A DNA stretch of 64,000 bases from Apiospora phragmitis (taxonomy: Eukaryota; Ascomycota; Sordariomycetes; Amphisphaeriales; Apiosporaceae): contig JAQQWL010000006.1 in assembly GCA_038363925.1 (NCBI GenBank), forward strand, positions 5,622,501 to 5,686,500. Reading direction: 5' to 3'. This document shows positions 48,201 through 58,887 of this stretch, piece by piece. Under the pieces are notes generated by a model. The model did not search any database and was not told the origin of the DNA. It was given only the letters and a program-made list of their open reading frames with translations. Numbering within the stretch: position 1 is the first letter of the stretch; each line of letters begins with the position of its first letter. Both the position numbers and the translations under genes were made by a program.

Positions 48201-48698
48201 GATACAGACCACTCAGCATATGTTAAACTTTCTGGGGCTACATTATGACTGCCCAAAGCTGTGACTTTGCTGCCTCACCCTGTAATAGTTTCTTGGTGAT
48301 ATGTTGGGTGGGGTGAAGGAGTGTATTGTTGATATGCCTTGGCCTTCCACTCCTGAAGCCTGGTTAAAGGCTGGGTCTTTATAGACCTAGTCAGAAGTGG
48401 ACAGCGTGTCTATAGAAGAATCTAGATACAACTGGAGTCTGGTAGACTTGTAGAGAAGTGAGGAGAGGTATCTCCTAACATAATACTAGGCCATCTTTTA
48501 CACTTCTAGATCCACGCATCGAACCGCAATGCATACGAGTTTGATTATCGGCGCCGCTTGCCCTATTGGTCTTTATCCAGAATAAAAGGGCTCGCCACTT
48601 CAAGCTCGTCATCTCCACTGTGGCTGTTACTAGTATCGTAAGCATCGTTAGTAGTTCTACCGGCCGAAATAGCCGGGGTATGAACATGCCGATTTTGC
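45300..48698. other. Long gene-poor interval
   Basis: No supported gene on either strand. Open frames overlap and lack motifs. Low-complexity repeats of a GAGCTGCCTGAGC type occur at about 47680-47765. The interval is not RIP-depleted. Confidence 0.45.
47680..47765. repeat. Degenerate short repeat (GAGCT(A/G)CCT unit)
   Basis: The phrases GTGACGGAGCTACCTAACC, GTGACGGAGCTGCCTGAGC and ATAGAACTGCCTGAGCTGCC follow one another; imperfect units of about 21-24 bp. Confidence 0.6.
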
Positions 48699-48760
48699 TA
48701 TAGCCCAGTTGATATAGTGGTAAGGGAGTAACCCTTTCGTGGGTTAGAGTTAAGGCTATT
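48699..48760 (+). other. tRNA-like relic next to hAT remnant
   Basis: ATAGCC (48700-48705) and GGCTAT (48754-48759) can pair as an acceptor-like stem. Between them are a D-arm-like AGTTGATATAGTGGTAAGG and a hairpin with AACCC/GGGTT arms. It is about 62 nt, too short, and without a proper T arm, so it is not a functional tRNA; it could be a SINE or transposon end. Confidence 0.3.
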
Positions 48761-48839
48761 ATGAATTAGTCCGATACCACATTTATATAGTAGGGTAGAT
48801 ATAGAATATAAATTTACTAGTTTATATAACGATTAAAGT

Positions 48840-49080
48840 ATCCCAGAATCTCGCAGATAGCGCTGGATACACTTACTATCCCTACTATATCTACTAAGTG
48901 CGAGCGCTTATTTTCAGCCGCTAGAAAGCCTTTTAATTCGTTACGTAACAGCCTAAATATCGTCATTATTAGCATATGTATGGTATTACGGTCTTAGCTA
49001 CGGGCGGGCATCCTATATAACGAAGAGGTTAATTAAATAATTATCTCAGTAACTAAACGCGTAGAACTGGATACCTTAAA
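48840..49080 (+). mobile_element. hAT transposase C-terminal relic
   Basis: The plus strand reads STKCERLFSAARKPFNSLRN with the following helix and TAG codons. It matches the hAT-family dimerisation region (S-x-CERxFSxAxxxxxxxRxxL). It is truncated on both sides and has RIP-like stops. No inverted repeats were confirmed. Confidence 0.65.
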
Positions 49081-50546
49081 ACAGCTAGCATACGGTAACC
49101 AAGTCGCACGAGTTACGCAATAAATAACGGAAGGGGAACCGCGGCCCGGATCACGTAATAGGGGTGATAAAGAAGTTAACGATACCCCTAAATAGCTTTA
49201 TTTTCGCACACCCAATCCACCTGGTATACCCCTAATTTACACCAAATACACGTACACCCACCCAGCTTCGAATTTTACTAGTCAGAATCAACAAAATCCA
49301 CCTTGAACCCTTGGTGTACGTTGGTGTGGTTGTTTCCACCCTTGAGCAGTCCAAGTCACACCATATCAGAACCTTGCCGCACAAAGGCATAATCAGACGC
49401 ACGCCACCTCGTATATGCAAACCCCTTCTCCACGTCAGACTCTTCCTGCTTCACTCGGCCACCGGTTCGTAGGATCCTCGTGGTGAGGAAGTCAGCAAAG
49501 AAGAAATACCGTACGGTGCTACATATAGACAAAAGAGACTGCTATTAAGCAGTATACCACTGCTAGGGTGCTCCTACCCCTCTTCTCACTGCGACAGATA
49601 GTGGTAATTGATGGAACTTGTAGTCCTGCGAAGAAGGACATACGGGAGGCGCCATCTGGTCAGCTAGCACCATGGCCATACGAAGTCGCCGCGATCTCGC
49701 TACGCTTGAGACGGAGAGGGAACCGGCTGGGCGTACAGCTGGGCAGCTCTTGCGGACCATCTGAATATGCTTCACCTCTCCCGCCTCTGAAAGGGGTCGC
49801 AAAGCTGGCGGGCGTTTACTAGCATAGCAATGACGAGCACGTGAGATAGACTACGCCAGCTTCGTGAAGAAAAGCCGTGACCGCTGGGTAGTATTCGAGT
49901 ACTTGCTATTCTCCTTGTGGGGAAAGTACTGTATGTCGACTCGCGGAATCCTTCTGTCCTATCCATCTTGATCTCGCGGATTCCGTGCCAAGTAACGATC
50001 ACCCTGAGCTTCCCTGGCCTCACCCTCACGTCACCCTGCTTATCGCAGAGGGTGAGCATAAAGCAGCGCGCCTCACCCTGCTCACCCCATTGGCCAGGGA
50101 GGGAGGATCCGAGGAAGCTCCGAATGTAAAATCCACGCAATGGCCAAGCGACACTGCTGAACCCTGGCAGTCGGGCGATGGGGTTGCAAGAGAGATTCGA
50201 AAGAAGAGATGCGGCCAGTCAGATTAAGTGACTGGTTAGGTCGCAATGACGATGAATTGGCCTAGTTGACGCGTGCTATATTGGTAGAATTGGTGCCGGG
50301 CTATTTGGGCAGTCCAGTCCCTCAAAACGCGACGCGCCGAAGAAGAAGAAGAAGACGACGGTGCTTGTGGAAAGAGCGGTAGCAGAAGACTTCTGGTTGC
50401 TGGCGTGTTGTGGAAGGTGTGTAAGCTGGGGGGCGGGGATGTTATTGATCTCAGATAACTGCTGCTGATGTGGAACTGCTGGAACAATTGCAACGCTAGG
50501 ATCAGTCAAGGATTATGGAGTTTGCGCACGTGCCCACCTCCTCCAC
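49081..50546. other. Intergenic region upstream of zinc-finger gene
   Basis: No gene recognised. Around 50000-50100 the phrase CTCACCCTG recurs several times in both orientations, a local low-complexity feature. The region nearest 50540 is the likely promoter of the next gene. Confidence 0.45.
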
Positions 50547-50602
50547 TCTCCACTCTTCACTCTCCACTCTTCACTCTCCACTCTTCACTCTCCACTCTTC
50601 AC
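50547..50602. repeat. TCTCCACTCTTCAC tandem repeat, 4 perfect copies, in the 5' leader of the zinc-finger gene
   Basis: Four perfect 14-bp units end twelve bases before the probable start codon at 50614. An in-frame upstream ATG at 50515 would translate through the repeat, but its product is Ser/Leu/His low complexity, so the downstream start is preferred. Confidence 0.9.
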
Positions 50603-50613
50603 TCTTCAAAGAC

Positions 50614-52888
50614 ATGCCTAAATTACTTTTCAGTCCTTATATTGCCCTCGGCTTAGTCGAAGGCAATTTCACTGATGAGAAAAATGTCGCGCATGCTTTT
50701 AAGAGAGCATCTTTACATTGCCATACCGATCGGCGACAAAATCTTGGTGTCCCACCTCATCGATGGCCTACTATGACTCACCTGGTCGATGCAAGAAATT
50801 ATCTTAGCAACCTGGGAAAGGGAGATATTGAAGCACTTGCATCCCCTTCCAGCCACTTCCAGGGATTTCCCACGACATTTAACCCTAAGGAAGACTTGGG
50901 GTCTGACCGAGTATACATCCACTGCGACAAGCCTGGCTTTATCGATTGTGCCCAGTGCTATATGACTATACGGATAAATGATGAGAATGATCATTTGCTT
51001 TCCCACGAGTTATACCGGTGCCTTTGCTGTCAATCTGTGATTCCGCTACATGAGCGAGAGTCCCATTACAGCCGCAGACATCACGATTGCAAATGCTTCC
51101 AGGGAGGCAATCTAATCGACCACATCGCTCTGCATCACGTTTGCCCATATTGTTATAAATATTGCCCGGCATCGCACACGTTAATGGCCCATGTTAATTT
51201 GCACCATTCCTGCGACTGTCAAGATGCGGCGGAACCGGGCCATATTTGGGCCTACCATATGTGCTGTGGCATATTTCATCGGGATTTAGCGAGTCATCTA
51301 ACGGACAATCACCCTTGCGGATGCCCGATTTCGTGGGAGACTGAGAAAACAGACCACCTCGTCTCAGCACACCGATGCATTCCCTGTCGCCAGGTCGTTG
51401 CCAACATGGAGGCTCATAAGGCAAAGCAACACTTTTGTCGGTTCTGTCAGTGTTCGCACCAAGAGCCTCCTTGCGACCACTATAAGCAACATCATAAATG
51501 TATTTCTTGCGATAAGTACTACGCCAGCCTGAAAGAACACGAAGAATTGTGCCACTTTTGCAAGCACTGCAGTCACTATTTCCCTGACTCAAGCGAACTT
51601 GACGTCCATAACAAGGAAACTCATTTCTGCAAAAAGTGCGAGTCGAATGTCAGGAATCTTCGCAGTCATATGAGAACGCATTGCCCGTATTGCAAATATA
51701 CCAACCAGATCTTCAGAGATCTATACAATCATATGATTTTGGACCATTGCCTCCAACCATGCAAAGACTGCCCACTATTCGGAGGCTCGAGCTCATATAA
51801 CGAACTACTGGAGCATACTGAACAGCATCATCCATCGATTGCTTGTCCCGTATGTCCAGACGAGAGAACCATCCACACAACCTCCATACATGATCACCTA
51901 AGAGCAATTCATTATTTTGAGAAGTGCAGCGACTGCACGGACCCAACTGATCAGTACGCACAAGATCATTTCAGGAACTATCATGGAAAGCAACCCTGCG
52001 AGGAGTGTTCCGAGTCAATGTATCCGGCGCCGTTAGAAGAACACTTGATAAATGACCATGGGCACGTGCGGTGTCTTTATTGCAAGGGACTTAATGCCGA
52101 AGCGTCCCACGAGAAGCACATGGAGGTTCACCGTCCAAGGTCGTGCCCAGATCCAGATTGCTCAGAACTCGTTCCGGCAGACGAAATGCCACGTCATGGC
52201 CGCGTTGAACATTCCTGGCCGACATGTCCATCGTGCTATCACACCATGCCGGACGATCAGCTCCAATACCACCTAGCTACCGCCCATCCCGAATGCGAAG
52301 GGTGCGGTAAGCCATACGACGCCTTCGCTATTAATACGCATCGATCCGCAGCCCATGGATGGGATGATTGCGACCACTGCGGAACCCAATGGCCCCCCAG
52401 CAGTATTGCATTGCATCGGTCAGATCACCGACCGATCAATTGTCCATATCCGAGTTGCAACACGAAATTCCCTCTGGTTGAATGGGTCACGCATTTTAGG
52501 AGCGTTCACTCTAGAAACCCATGTCCCACGTGTGGGAAGGAATTCAATGAAGGGGACTCCGTGGCGCATTTCTTTTCTCATTACGGCCAGTCTGGGCCTC
52601 AAGGACACTTGGATGAACTGATAGAGATTAAGGTTAGTAGCTTCTACTGGCTTAACGATGGTAAAGCACTAACTAGATCAGCTTCGACTTTCGTCAGTGA
52701 TAAACAAGTTTCAAGGAGAACCAACCCAATCAGCGAGGTTGCCGCTTGAAGAACCAGCCAGAGCCGGTCAAAAATCCAGATGTACCCAGTGTAATGAACT
52801 CAAGTCGTCATCAAATATGAGCAGACATATGAAAGAATTTTGCATAAGCCGCCCGGACAAGAAGCGAAAACTTGATAGCGAAGCGTAA
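50614..52888 (+). CDS. Compact multi-zinc-finger protein with a degenerate J-domain-like N-terminus
   Basis: Exons 50614-52632 and 52682-52888; 741 residues. The 49-nt intron begins GTTAGT, has branch CACTAAC and ends ATCAG. Without it the frame would stop at 52749 and lose a final finger (RCTQCNELKSSS-MSRHMKEFC). Residues 1-60 resemble a J-domain: YIALGLVEGNFTDEKNV, helix AFKRASLH, HTD where Hsp40 proteins have HPD, and a following helix MTHLVDARNYL. Residues about 115-710 hold some 20 C2H2/C2HC-like fingers. In many, the last His pair of one is followed at once by CxxC of the next (HHVCPYCYKY, HHSCDC, HRCIPCRQ, HFCRFCQCS, HKCISCDK), with no TGEKP-type linker. The C-terminus has a basic signal (KKRKL). 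It probably binds nucleic acid or protein in the nucleus. Undamaged; no neighbour on the same strand within 2 kb upstream. Confidence 0.8.
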
Positions 52889-53066
52889 AGGGGTGTGCTA
52901 GGGGTTCGTCGATCGCCTGTCCGACTGGTGTGGCATTATTAATACGATCGGACTCAGCTCATCCAGCCTACGACGCTTGGGCAACTGTCCCATTCTCCCT
53001 ACTTGAAACGCATCGGTTGAAACAACCTTGTCCTCTGCCCTAATATCTTGCCCGTATCGCAAGACC

Positions 53067-53405
53067 ATGTCGGATCCAAATGACTATACAGTGGGGTGGA
53101 TATGTGCAGTCGAGACTGAATTTGTCGCCGCGCAGGCGTTACTCGACGAGGAACACCCTGGATTGGTTTCGCAAGACCCAAATGACAACAACATCTGCGC
53201 GCTCGGTCGAATTGGCCAGCATCTCATCGTCGTCGCCTGCTTGCCCCATTGGAACTATGGCCTCGTCAGCGTAGCAAATGTCGCGAGAGACATGTTACGG
53301 ACCTTTACAAATGTGAGGTTTGGACTGATGGTAGGCATCGGCGGTAGGGTTCTGACAAGACAGGACATCCGTCTGAGCGACGTCGTGGTTAGTTCGCTTG
53401 ACTAA
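53067..53405 (+). pseudogene. Truncated PNP_UDP effector domain of an NLR-like receptor
   Basis: From the ATG at 53067, 112 residues read MSDPNDYTVGWICAVETEF then AAQALLDEEHPGL ... DNNICALGRIGQHLIVVACLP, then NVARDMLRTF and GIGGRVLTRQDIRLSDVVVS. This is the N-terminal half of the PNP_UDP-type domain that heads many fungal NLRs. It ends at a TAA directly after the DVVVS motif. The next 1.3 kb has no NB-ARC, so it is a 5' fragment. It carries no RIP, in contrast with the homologous relic at 39.1-39.5 kb. A short functional protein is possible but the family's fold would be incomplete. Confidence 0.65.
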
Positions 53406-54797
53406 GATATCTACCCTGAACTGTCAATCCTAAAAGAGTGTGATGTTGGCAAGTGCCTTAACCGGAAAACATTTTGCATAGCTGGCTAGACAACATTCTC
53501 ACTTATTCATAATGAGATATGGACAAAAGCCGCCGGATGTGTGCCGCGAGCGCCGCAGTGGAGATTCCCCCTAAAACGTAATGGTAACTGATGCATATAG
53601 AAATTCAATTTGCGTGATCTTCTTCTCGGCCCAGGGCCTTTAGATACAAGTTTAAACATAGGCCTCTAGGTCCCCCTCGCCGGTATTTGCTGAATAGGTA
53701 GTATAGTCAAGTACATCCGCATATACCCCCGTGTGACTGTTAGATACCATTTTTTCTACCATCCTTCGGCCAATTAGATGTGTACTTATACTCCCACATG
53801 CGATATATTTTGAAGCCCATATCTTCAAGTTGTCGCATTTCCTTGTCGGACTGCCAAATGGACGTGTGATGCGTGGGTTGCTGATTTTGTGGTGCTCTAC
53901 TTTGCTGCTCTGCCACTGGGGCTTCTTGCTTTGGCACAGTTTCTTGTGTCATTCTGATTATGGTCAGCCCGTATTTTATCAATTCTTATAAGCCCAAGGT
54001 CACTTACCCGAGTACTTCGTTTAAAGGCTGCTTGTATATCTTTTTCTTACTTGGGGTGCGAGAGGGTTATCTCGAAATAATAAGGGACGAGACAGTAAAT
54101 AAGAGTTAAAGTTATATAATGGTTATAGATTATCAGTGAAAGTAAAGAGTGCGTAATGACGCATTTTATAAGCTATAGTAATACACAGGTCCTGCGAATC
54201 CTAATATAGAGGTTAATTATGCATGTTCTTCTATCCTGCGTGATGCCGGCGCTTTTCCTCAAATATAAATTATATACAGGATAACAACTACAACGATCTT
54301 TCATTCATCTAGATTGACCAATGCACTATACTGTAGGATTTGGATCGCTTGTACAGGGGTGCAGGCGAACCTGCCTCTACTATTACAGCCACCGACGAAC
54401 GAACTAATAGGTACTTCGCTAACGAAGTGACACTGAAGGTACAACTATATCTCGAGTCCGGGCTCCTAGCTTCTGCGCGTAACATGTTATTAAGGTACTA
54501 TCCTGGTTAGTTTAGCAGGCTCTCGGCATTCGAGACGCAGAAGTAAGAATTCTTGCTGCTGTAAGGTAACTTTGCCGTTTAGCAGGCCAATTCGCTGCTG
54601 CTTTACCGCCTTTAACCAGCTGCATGCGCCATTATTAGCTGAAAACCAGGTGTGTTGTCCATCTAGCTGTAGCGGAGTGTGAGCTTAGCCAGAGTTCCAG
54701 TGCAATCGACAGGTTAGATACTGCTATTACTACCGCTGTTTCGAGTCGGTGCCTTCAACTGGCCCTCGCCAACGCTTATTTCGCCCGTCTCCTGACT
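53406..54797. other. Region between PNP head and helical fragment
   Basis: No gene recognised except a possible 70-residue minus-strand frame (53952-53740, Gln/Pro-rich, no homology recognised). Frames open again toward 54720, where the following helical fragment's frame begins without ATG. Confidence 0.4.
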
Positions 54798-55328
54798 ATG
54801 CTACGTGACAAGAAGCCGTGCATGCATATAATCCCGGCCACGAAAAGCTTCTTCACGGTCTTGGCAGAGTCAGGAGATGGCCAGGCGGAAAGCACAACAC
54901 TTAAGCTCGATTGGGTAAACATTGCGATCGCCATTGCCATCTTGGAACACGTAGCCGGCAATCTAGACGAGGCATCCGCTGCCTGGCAACACGCCCTTGT
55001 GGTCTCCAAGCGCCATCATGCATCGCCAGGCTACACCGACATGGCTATTGTATACTCTGCGTACGAATGGGAGACCCGCCGGGGAGATCTTGCAGAAGCA
55101 TCCTTGTTGGAGGCCAAGGCCAAACACTTGTTTGCTGCAACCGGTCGCCAATACTACTTCACATCCCATGTGTTGGCTGAAGATTGCTGTCTATTGTTGA
55201 TTGCATCAAGTCGACCCTCCACTACGTTTTGGCGTCACGGCGTACAAAGCAGGCGTCAAAAGAAAAATATGCAACTGGTGGGCTACGAGAAACCAAACAA
55301 CCACTGTGGTCTGGGCTTATCTCGGTGA
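54798..55328 (+). pseudogene. TPR-like helical fragment
   Basis: A frame of 176 residues, open from about 54720 upstream of the first ATG (QLALANAYFARLLTMLRD), shows paired amphipathic helices characteristic of TPR: VNIAIAIAILEHVAGNLDEA, then WQHALVVSKRHH, then MAIVYSAYEWETRRGDLAEA. It resembles the last TPRs of a larger fungal protein, perhaps of NLR or helical-repeat type. The last 40 residues lose this pattern (a frame change or intron near 55190 is likely). I think it is a 3' fragment, possibly of the same ancestral gene as the truncated PNP head 1.4 kb upstream, but the link is only inference. Confidence 0.4.
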
Positions 55329-56313
55329 AAGCTCATGAATCAAAGAAGCCACATCAATTACGTCCTGCATAGATACAGCTTCACCGGTCCATGAACCCTG
55401 CTGTATTCAAAGGTATTGGTGTTCTTCTATAGGACAGCTGCAGGAAGGAAGCTTAATAATGATATTTATGACTGGTACTCTACATGAAAAGGAAATCAAG
55501 AAAACGATGGCAATATATTAAAGCGCCGCTACTTCTCATTTGTTGCGGGGGTCACACGGGTTGTACGAGGTACGAGAACGGATGCCATGAGTGAATACGA
55601 GGTGCCTTTCTCGACTACCAACAGCTACCCTTCATTAGATGGTGACATTCTGACTAGGTCGGTATTGCATGGCGCTCTTGGTGGTTTATGTACGATCCCT
55701 GCTCTAAACTAGCAACGCTTGCGACTTTCTCTAACTATTAATGAGGCCGGAGATCGACATTGCTGGGAGGAAAACAGTTAACATGGGGTCTTGGATGATG
55801 CAGGGAAATGAGGCAAGGATTACCGTTCTGGGCGTCCTTTGAGGTCTTCTGCCTTGAGATCATGTACTCGCCGAATTCTAAGATCTGCGTAAGCCGGGAT
55901 CGCCTTCGCGCTGTGCTGATCTCGTACCTTTCAAGAGCTCCTCCGCTGTAGGGCCCTTATACTTTCATACTATTAACTCGAATCTCTCCAGAAGCCACTG
56001 TGGGACTTCCCATCCGATAAGAAGCCGCTCCAAGAGTGCCCCGAAATGCCCAGATAAGCCGTGGCTATTAAGTTGCTTCAGCTGTGCCGGTACAAATGAG
56101 ACACAGCACAATAACCTAAGATCAAATCTTATACCATTGAGAATAGCGGCTTCCCATTCCTCTCCAAAGAACAGCTTATGTACCATCATTTCGAAGTTTC
56201 GTCGTCTATGTGAGTTCGTACTGAACTTCTCCGGAGTTGCATAAGTGGCCGTGTCGGTACGTAGCTGCAAGCACACTGACCTCACATAGCTTCGGCGCAT
56301 CTATACATATTAG
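55329..56313. other. Intergenic region before LINE relic
   Basis: No gene recognised. A minus-strand frame (56300-55965, 111 residues, Phe/Leu-rich) shows no family motif. Confidence 0.4.
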
Positions 56314-58398
56314 AGAAACCGAGCCCGGACCAAGAGGAGAGCAGGCTGTACTAGGAATAACTTAGAAGCCACCGCGAAGGCCGCTGCAAAGCAATATTAC
56401 GATGCTATCCGACAGCAAAAGAAGAAGCATTAGAACGAGTTCCTCGCAGATAACGATAATATCTGGAAGGCAGCCACGTACCTGAAAGCGGGCGACGGCA
56501 CCGCATTTGGGAAGGTTCCTCAGCTCGTTCGAGCCGACGGGACGACCACTTCCAACCATACGAAACAGGCGGAAGAGCTACTTACCAAGTTTTTCCCTCC
56601 ACTCCCGGACGAGATTGCCGACGAAGGGGACCGCCCGCAGAGGACACCTATCGAGATGCGTGCTATCACGATGGAGGAGGTAGAGCGGCAACTGTTCGCA
56701 GCTAAGTCGTGGAAAGCACCCGGGGAGGACGGCCTACTTGTGGCTGTTTATAAAGAAATATGGCCTGTAATTAAGGAACGGGTCTTAACGCTGTTTCGTA
56801 TGTCGCTAGAAAAAGGAGAGCTACTAACTTAGTGGCGCTACGCGAAGATCATACCCCTTAAAAAACCGGGTAAAGAAGACTACACCGTGGCGAAAGCCTG
56901 GAGGCCGATTTCGTTATTATTAATACTCGGCAAGGTGCTGGAATCTGTCGTTACGGAAAGGATTTCCTATCTAGTCGAGACGTTCGGGCTTCTCCCTACT
57001 AACCACTTCGGGGCGCGGAAGCGACGTTTAATAGAATAAGCACTCATGCTTCTATAAGAGCAGATTTACGCCGCCTGGCGAGGCCGCAAGGTCCTTAGCC
57101 TCGTGAGCTTCGACGTTAAAGGGGCGTATAACGGAGTATTCGACGTTAGGCTTCTCTAAAGGATGAAAGCTCGAGGAATACCAGAACAGTTCCTGCGTTG
57201 GATTAATGCCTTCTGCTCAGGCTGTACGGTAACGATTCTAGTGAATGGGCACACGTCAGAGAGTCGCAGCCTACCACAAGCGGGCTTGCCCCAAGGCTCT
57301 CCCCTGTCTCCGATCTTGTTCCTATTCTTCAACGCAGATCTAGTACAACGGCGGATCGATTGCTACGGGGGCGCCGTCGCCTTAGTAGATGATTTCACAG
57401 CCTGGGTCACGGGCCCGACTGCACAGAGCAATCGCGAGGGCATAGAAGCTATTATTAGGGACGCCCAAGACTGGGAGGGAAGAAGCGGCGCGACATTCGA
57501 GGCGGATAAGACAGCAATTATCCACTTCGCTCGCAAGCCATATAAGGACGACTCGGAACCCTTCGTGATTAAGGGACGAACAGTACAGCCTAAAGACCAC
57601 GTTAAGATCCTCGGTGTCATCATGGGTACCAAGCTCAAGTATAAAGAACACATCGCCCGGGCGGCAACCAAGGGACTAGAGGCGGTCATGGAGTTGAGAC
57701 GACTCAAGGGGCTCTCCCCTGCCACGGCTCGGCAGCTTTTCACGGCTACGGTGGCACCGGTGTTAGACTACGCTTCCAACGTCTGGATGCACGAGTACAG
57801 ATACAAGGCAGCAGCGCCCATCAACAGAGTCCAAAAGATAGGAGCGCAGGCGATCGTAGGCACGTTCATGACGGTGGCAACGAGCGTAGCCGAGGCAGAG
57901 GCCCACCTAGCCACGACGCAGGATCGGTTCTGGAGAATGGCGATCAAGATGTGGACGGACATCCATACCCTCCCTGTAACAAACCCCCTTCGCAGTAGCA
58001 CAGCACGGATTCGGAAGTTCAGGAGGTACCACCGATCGCCATTCTACCAAGTGGCAGACCTGTTAAAGGACATACCCATGGAGAAACTCGAAACCATTCA
58101 ACCATACGCGCTGGCACCATAGGAGAGCCGGGTACTGACGGTGACGGACGAGCCAGAGGGGAGGCCTAGCACTGAAGCCACTGACTGGACGGTACGCATC
58201 GCCGTGAGCAGCTCGGCAAGGAACGGTTTAGTAGGATACGGAGGAGCCGTCGAAATAAGGACGACTACGAGAGCGAGCCCGATGCTCAAGACCCGTGCTG
58301 TTACTCTCGGCATGAGAGAGGAGCAAAACCCGTATACGGGAGAACTAGCCGCTGTAGCAGATCCGGCATATGCAAGGGTATCACTTCCAAAACAGTGA
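56314..58398 (+). mobile_element. Truncated Tad/I-like LINE (non-LTR retrotransposon) relic
   Basis: The plus strand, read through a few TAG/TAA codons, encodes the region before the reverse transcriptase (KSWKAPGEDGLL, the early RT block), then LKKPGKEDYTVAKAWRPISL, SFDVKGAYNGV, PQGSPLSPILFLF (57283-57330), the catalytic ALVDDF box (57376-57396), and a long thumb/connection region to AP* at 58122. After the stop, an RNase H-like segment begins (GLVGYGGAVEI, then EEQNPYTGELAAVADPAYA) and breaks off near 58398. The endonuclease/ORF1 part is missing at the 5' end. Stops within the RT read TAA/TAG where Gln fits (for example 57039 and 57158), light RIP or ageing. The long intact frame 57163-58122 (319 residues) is its RT C-terminal half. 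Confidence 0.85.
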
Positions 58399-58887
58399 TG
58401 CATCGGATCGGGCTGTTGCGAACTTCCTTCATGGAACGAGTGAAGCGGTTTGAACTGGGTCCCCAAACAGCACGGGGGGGAGACAGCTTCGCACTGTACA
58501 TGCTCTTCTATTTGAAAATCACTTCGGACCTCTTCTTCTGGGGATAAGATTCCTCATCGTCGACGTCGGCGACGTGCGGGCTCGACCTAGCCTCGTAGTT
58601 CGAGGTTCTTATACAAAATCGGCCGACGACGAGAAGATGAATGAATGGGCCTAGTCGCCTCAGCCAACTTTGGAGGCCTTGCTTTTCAGGCGAGTACGAA
58701 TCAGAAAGAACAATAAAACCCTGACCGCCACCCTCGGAACAGGGCCTTACTTCGACCAACAGTTCATCCTTCTCATCCATCAATCATCCTAATCAATCAT
58801 CTTGAGTTCAGTAGCACATATTCATTTGAAGAGATTCCACATCCTTACCAATTCGATCCGCTGCCTGCGACGAACAAAGGAGCATTC
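58399..58887. other. Spacer after LINE
   Basis: No gene recognised; likely promoter and leader of the next plus-strand gene. Confidence 0.4.

Noticed and set aside
48699..48760. Functional tRNA gene
   Set aside because: Too short (about 62 nt), T arm absent and anticodon loop of wrong size; kept only as a tRNA-like relic.
55965..56300. A 111-codon minus-strand frame rich in Phe/Leu
   Set aside because: Could be a gene fragment but no family motif is visible and it is not supported by introns or neighbours.
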